From positions 1 through 10,429 of the forward strand of contig CAMLNK010000057.1 in NCBI GenBank assembly GCA_946481035.1: a stretch of DNA of 10,429 nucleotides, in the 5' to 3' direction. The notes below the pieces were generated by a model. The model ran no database searches and was not told the DNA's origin. It worked only from the letters and a program-made list of their open reading frames with translations. Source of the DNA: an uncultured Dyadobacter sp. GTDB lineage: Bacteria > Bacteroidota > Bacteroidia > Cytophagales > Spirosomataceae. Positions 7,394 through 10,429 of this stretch are shown piece after piece (positions within the stretch are counted from its first letter, which is position 1; each line of letters begins with the position of its first letter). A program made the position numbers and the translations under genes.

Positions 7394-9685
7394 TTAACTG
7401 CCCATACCGATCGGCAGGTTGTAGATCCGTTTGCCGGTGGCTGCATAAATGGCATTGCACAATGCCGGCGTAAATGGCGGAACAGGCGGTTCTCCTACGC
7501 CGGTTGGCTTGGCATCGCTTTCGATAATATGCACCTGAATTTCCTTCGGAGATTCGGGCATCCGGATAATCTGATAGCTGTCGAAGTTGTTTTGCTCCAC
7601 CCGGCCGTTCTTGAAGGTGATCGCGCTTTTTAATGCAAGGCTTGCCGCAAACTGTGCACCGCCTTCGAACTGGGATTTGATGCGGTCGATATTGACCGCC
7701 GTTCCGCAGTCGACAGCATAATGCACGACAGGAATGCTGATTTTACCCGAGGAATCGACCTTTACCTCCACCACACAGGCTACATAGGTCAGAAAGCTCT
7801 TGTGGGCGGCAAACCCAAGACCAGAGCCCTTTGGAAGTTTGCGTCCCCAGCCGGCTTCTTTCGCTACCCGCTCAATCACCGCTTTCATACGCTTCGTTTC
7901 CCACGGGTACGCGGCAATGTCTTCGCCATAATTGGGGTAGGTCCCTTTGACGATCTCCTGATTAAAAGTGATGTTTCTGTCCGCGCCCAGTAGTTCGAGC
8001 GCATGGGCGACCGGGTCCATTCCCCTGGCTTCTGCCACCTCGTCGAGCATGGTCGCGCTGGCAAAAACCTGCGGGATATTCCTGACCGATCTCAGCCAGC
8101 CTACCCGAAGATGCGACCGGGCATCGTGCGTTTCGATCCGGATGGCCGGAACATCGTACGGAAAATCCACCGCGCCAAGCATCATTTCGCCGTCGTCGGG
8201 CTGTAATACCGATGCGTCGGAAGTGGCCGAAATGGAAGGGTAGGCGATATGCTGGTTCCAGCCTGAGAGCTTATTGTCCTTATCGATGGTGGCTACAATG
8301 CGCTGGACACTCAATGAATGGAAGTAGTCATGGTGGATATCGTCCTCCCTGGTCCATTGCACCTTCACCGGGTAGCCCGTTTCTTTGGCCAGCATTGCTG
8401 CTTCCACAATGAAGTCCGGCTTGGATTTACGGCCGAACCCGCCGCCCAGCAGCGTCACATTGATTTTCACTTTATCAACCGGAATACCCAGCACTTCTGC
8501 GACCACATCACGGGCTCCCTGCGGATTCTGCGTGCAAGCCCATATTTCGCAGACTCCGTCTTTGAAAACCGCCAACGCGCACGGCGGCTCCATCGTTGCG
8601 TGTGCCAGGTGCGGGGCGATGTACGTCCGTTCAATGACTTTTTTTGCATTTGTTTTGGCGGCGGCAAAATCACCCCGGTTCCGCCGTGGCCTTCCTCCGT
8701 CCTGGGAAACTGTTGCAACAAGCTGTTTAATTTGTTCGGCGGAATCATAGGACGCATTAGGTCCGAGATCCCACTGGACATCGAGCAAATCGCGCCCTTT
8801 GATCGCCGCCCAGGTATTTTCGGCGATCACCGCCACCCCGGCCAGTGGTTTGTTGAGCGTAGCAGGAAGGCCCGCGCCTTTGATCTGAACAACTTTAAGC
8901 ACGCCCGGCACGCTTTTGGCTTTTGCATCGGTCACCGATTTTACCGTCCCGCCTACGACTGGGCATCTCCTGATGACGGCGATCTTCATTCCGTCTATGG
9001 CCGCATCGATGCCAAAAACGGCCTGGCCGTTCACGATCGCAGGTAAATCGACGATTGGTGTCTCCTTGCCGATCATCGTAAATTTGTCACGGCTTTTGAG
9101 TGTGATATCCTTTGCGGCAGGTACCGGTAACTGGCCGGCTTCGCCCACTAAGGCCCCGAATTCGAGCTTTTTATCGGATGTTTTATGCAAGACCTGGCCG
9201 TTTTCCGTATCACATTCCTCTACGGGCACGTCCCATTTTTTGGCCGCCGCCTGCAACAGCATTAGCCGGGCAATGGCGCCGGCTTCACGCATCGGTTTAT
9301 AGAACATCCTTATCGAAAATGAACCATCGGTATTCTGATTGCCATATTTCTTCTCGTCGCCCTCCGCCTGAACGATCTGCACCTTGCTCCAATCGGCTCC
9401 CAGCTCGTCGGCGACAACCAATGGAAGGGAGGTCCGGATGCCCTGGCCCATTTCGGAACGGTGGGCGATAATGAAGACTTCATTGGAAGGTGTGATTTTC
9501 AAATAGACGTTAGGCGCCAAAACGGCTGCTTTCTTGCCTTTTTCGTCACAGCTGAAAAGGCTGATCCCCAAAACAAACCCGCCGGCAAGCGCACCGCCTG
9601 TTTTCAGGAAATCCCGCCTGGTCGCGTTGAAAACTTCCGAGGCTACTACCTCTTTTTTCTTTTTCGGAAAAGCTAGATATTTCAT
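7394..9685 (-). CDS. Molybdopterin-binding subunit of a xanthine-dehydrogenase-family oxidoreductase (IorB-like)
   Basis: The 763-residue protein is the large subunit of a molybdenum hydroxylase of the isoquinoline 1-oxidoreductase/aldehyde dehydrogenase type. It would bind the molybdopterin cofactor and hydroxylate an N-heterocycle or oxidise an aldehyde with water as oxygen source. Landmarks are HRSEMGQGIRTSLP (75-88), TMEPPCA (364-370), LLGGGFGRK (412-420) and the catalytic base motif GVGEPPVPPFTPALCNA (729-745), with Glu732 as the probable base. The leader has a twin-arginine motif (ATRRDFLKTGGALAGGFVLG, 21-40) followed by LFSC at 43-46, so it is probably Tat-exported and perhaps lipid-anchored at Cys46. 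The start at 9685 was preferred over an ATG at 9772, which would overlap the end of the upstream gene by 64 bases and add 29 unrelated residues. It follows the iron-sulfur subunit gene by 23 bp. The substrate is not determinable from sequence. Confidence 0.9.
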   Translation of the reverse strand: MKYLAFPKKKKEVVASEVFNATRRDFLKTGGALAGGFVLGISLFSCDEKGKKAAVLAPNVYLKITPSNEVFIIAHRSEMGQGIRTSLPLVVADELGADWSKVQIVQAEGDEKKYGNQNTDGSFSIRMFYKPMREAGAIARLMLLQAAAKKWDVPVEECDTENGQVLHKTSDKKLEFGALVGEAGQLPVPAAKDITLKSRDKFTMIGKETPIVDLPAIVNGQAVFGIDAAIDGMKIAVIRRCPVVGGTVKSVTDAKAKSVPGVLKVVQIKGAGLPATLNKPLAGVAVIAENTWAAIKGRDLLDVQWDLGPNASYDSAEQIKQLVATVSQDGGRPRRNRGDFAAAKTNAKKVIERTYIAPHLAHATMEPPCALAVFKDGVCEIWACTQNPQGARDVVAEVLGIPVDKVKINVTLLGGGFGRKSKPDFIVEAAMLAKETGYPVKVQWTREDDIHHDYFHSLSVQRIVATIDKDNKLSGWNQHIAYPSISATSDASVLQPDDGEMMLGAVDFPYDVPAIRIETHDARSHLRVGWLRSVRNIPQVFASATMLDEVAEARGMDPVAHALELLGADRNITFNQEIVKGTYPNYGEDIAAYPWETKRMKAVIERVAKEAGWGRKLPKGSGLGFAAHKSFLTYVACVVEVKVDSSGKISIPVVHYAVDCGTAVNIDRIKSQFEGGAQFAASLALKSAITFKNGRVEQNNFDSYQIIRMPESPKEIQVHIIESDAKPTGVGEPPVPPFTPALCNAIYAATGKRIYNLPIGMGS

Positions 9686-9708
9686 TGACTTGTTTTTAAA
9701 CTGTGGGG

Positions 9709-10167
9709 TTACGAACCGGCGGAAACGCTGAGAATGGCTGCTTTGATACGATTGTAAGTGCCGCACCGGCACAAATTCCCTTCCATCGCCTGCTCGATTT
9801 CCTGTCCCGAAGGATGGGGGTTAGCTTTCAGCAGGGCAGCCGCATTCATGATCTGGCCGGTTTGACAATAGCCACATTGTGGTACAAGATGTTTCTGCCA
9901 GGCCAGCTGCAACGGATGGTCGCCGTGCTCGGAAAGGCCTTCGATTGTTGTGATATTGTTATCCCCCACCGCTGATACCGGCACGCTGCACGAACGGACC
10001 GCGGTGTCGTTCAAATGGACGGTGCACGCCCCGCACTGGGCCATGCCGCAACCGAACTTTGTACCCTTCAAACCAATAATATCCCGAAGCACCCATAGCA
10101 GCGGCATGTCTTCCAGGACATCGACCGTGTGCTTCTTTCCATTAACCGTAATTGAATATTCTGCCAT
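9709..10167 (-). CDS. (2Fe-2S)-binding subunit of a molybdenum hydroxylase (IorA-like)
   Basis: The 152-residue product is the standard small subunit of two-component xanthine-dehydrogenase-family enzymes. Its N-terminal plant-type ferredoxin domain has Cys40, Cys45, Cys48 and Cys60 ([12 protein letters not shown]) for one 2Fe-2S cluster. The C-terminal helical domain has Cys98, Cys101, Cys133 and Cys135 ([17 protein letters not shown] and [12 protein letters not shown]) for the second, which passes electrons from the molybdenum centre. All eight ligands are present. It has no signal peptide of its own, so if the complex acts outside the cytoplasm it probably travels with the Tat-targeted large subunit, whose gene begins 23 bp downstream. 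No FAD subunit or cytochrome c subunit is encoded in the window, so the final electron acceptor is unknown. The ATG at 10167 directly precedes the first ferredoxin strand ([13 protein letters not shown]). Confidence 0.93.
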   Translation of the reverse strand: MAEYSITVNGKKHTVDVLEDMPLLWVLRDIIGLKGTKFGCGMAQCGACTVHLNDTAVRSCSVPVSAVGDNNITTIEGLSEHGDHPLQLAWQKHLVPQCGYCQTGQIMNAAALLKANPHPSGQEIEQAMEGNLCRCGTYNRIKAAILSVSAGS

Positions 10168-10429
10168 AATTGTAGCGATTTATGTCCCATTTTGACCGAA
10201 GAGCCGCTGTATCGGCGATTGGCGCTTCAAGCATCGCAATCAAAGAACTGATCACGATCCGACGCACGAAAGTAGGGCGGGAGGCCGTGTTGAAGTTAAC
10301 ATTAATCAAACGAAAAATGAAGAATTTCAAACCAGGCATGGGGCTGCAACACATTCATCTTAAAAACTTCGGTAAACAGCAAAACTGATCCGGCGTTCTA
10401 AATTTCATGAAGAACGCAACACTCCGCTA
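10168..10429. other. Region upstream of the IorA-like gene, no supported gene
   Basis: These 262 bases run from the small-subunit start to the window edge. A 68-codon open frame on the + strand (10182-10388) and a 70-codon one on the - strand (10142-10354) are present, but neither has a recognisable protein pattern, and the second overlaps the start of the small-subunit gene. Most of the stretch is probably promoter and leader for the - strand operon. An ATG at 10407 on the + strand opens a frame that runs off the end after seven codons; alternatively a - strand gene may end near 10406. The edge cannot be resolved from this sequence. Confidence 0.5.
10267..10274 (-). promoter_or_regulatory. 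Possible -7 element for the molybdenum hydroxylase operon
   Basis: On the - strand this site reads TACTTTCG, matching five of the six fixed bases of the Bacteroidota -7 consensus TAnnTTTG. It lies about 100 bases upstream of the small-subunit ATG. A standard TTTG -33 box is not present at the expected distance, so the call is tentative. Confidence 0.25.

Noticed and set aside
8318..9046. 242-codon open frame on the + strand inside the molybdopterin subunit gene
   Set aside because: Antisense shadow of a gene whose motifs are clear on the other strand; the translation shows no recognisable domain.
9686..9772. N-terminal extension of the large subunit starting at 9772
   Set aside because: It would overlap the iron-sulfur subunit gene by 64 bases, and the added 29 residues precede a proper start and Tat leader without resembling the family.
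10182..10388. 68-codon + strand open frame divergent from the small-subunit gene
   Set aside because: No recognisable domain, low sequence complexity and position over the likely promoter region; kept only as a comment on the region.
1..10429. CRISPR arrays, tRNA or rRNA genes, insertion sequences, attachment sites
   Set aside because: No regularly spaced repeats, transposase or integrase patterns, or recognisable RNA gene sequences were seen on either strand.

Overview
The window looks like chromosomal DNA of a Bacteroidota bacterium, most likely a Cytophagales member such as Dyadobacter or a relative. This rests on protein style: a PadR regulator fused by an ATGA overlap to an FtsX-type permease with an N-terminal 'permease prefix' segment, IorA/IorB-type molybdenum hydroxylase subunits, and start codons with no clear Shine-Dalgarno sequence. 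The taxonomic call is inference. No rRNA, tRNA, insertion sequence, phage gene or CRISPR array was seen.

Left part, + strand (1-4984): the C-terminal end of a luciferase-like flavin monooxygenase; a RibD-C/dihydrofolate-reductase-like protein 32 bp behind it; a 168-bp gap; a PadR regulator translationally coupled to an 883-residue ABC transporter permease; a 153-bp gap; and a secreted SMP-30/gluconolactonase-type beta-propeller that ends in a strong intrinsic terminator (5009-5051).

Right part, - strand (10167 down to 5060): an iron-sulfur subunit (IorA type) and a molybdopterin-binding subunit (IorB type) of a xanthine-dehydrogenase-family oxidoreductase, 23 bp apart; then after 122 bp an exported protein with two DUF1259 (LppY/LpqO family) units; then after 37 bp a two-domain ChrA chromate-type transporter. 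All four genes point the same way and converge on the propeller gene. The first two form an envelope molybdenum hydroxylase. The last two probably form a separate oxyanion-resistance or transport pair, with the DUF1259 protein on the outer side of the membrane and ChrA in it.

The most interesting point is the DUF1259-ChrA pair. The exported protein carries the same His/Glu-rich motif twice at an exact 145-residue offset, which suggests two (metal- or anion-binding) sites next to a transporter. Nothing here clearly proves an undescribed system; the rest of the window is conventional accessory metabolism and transport.
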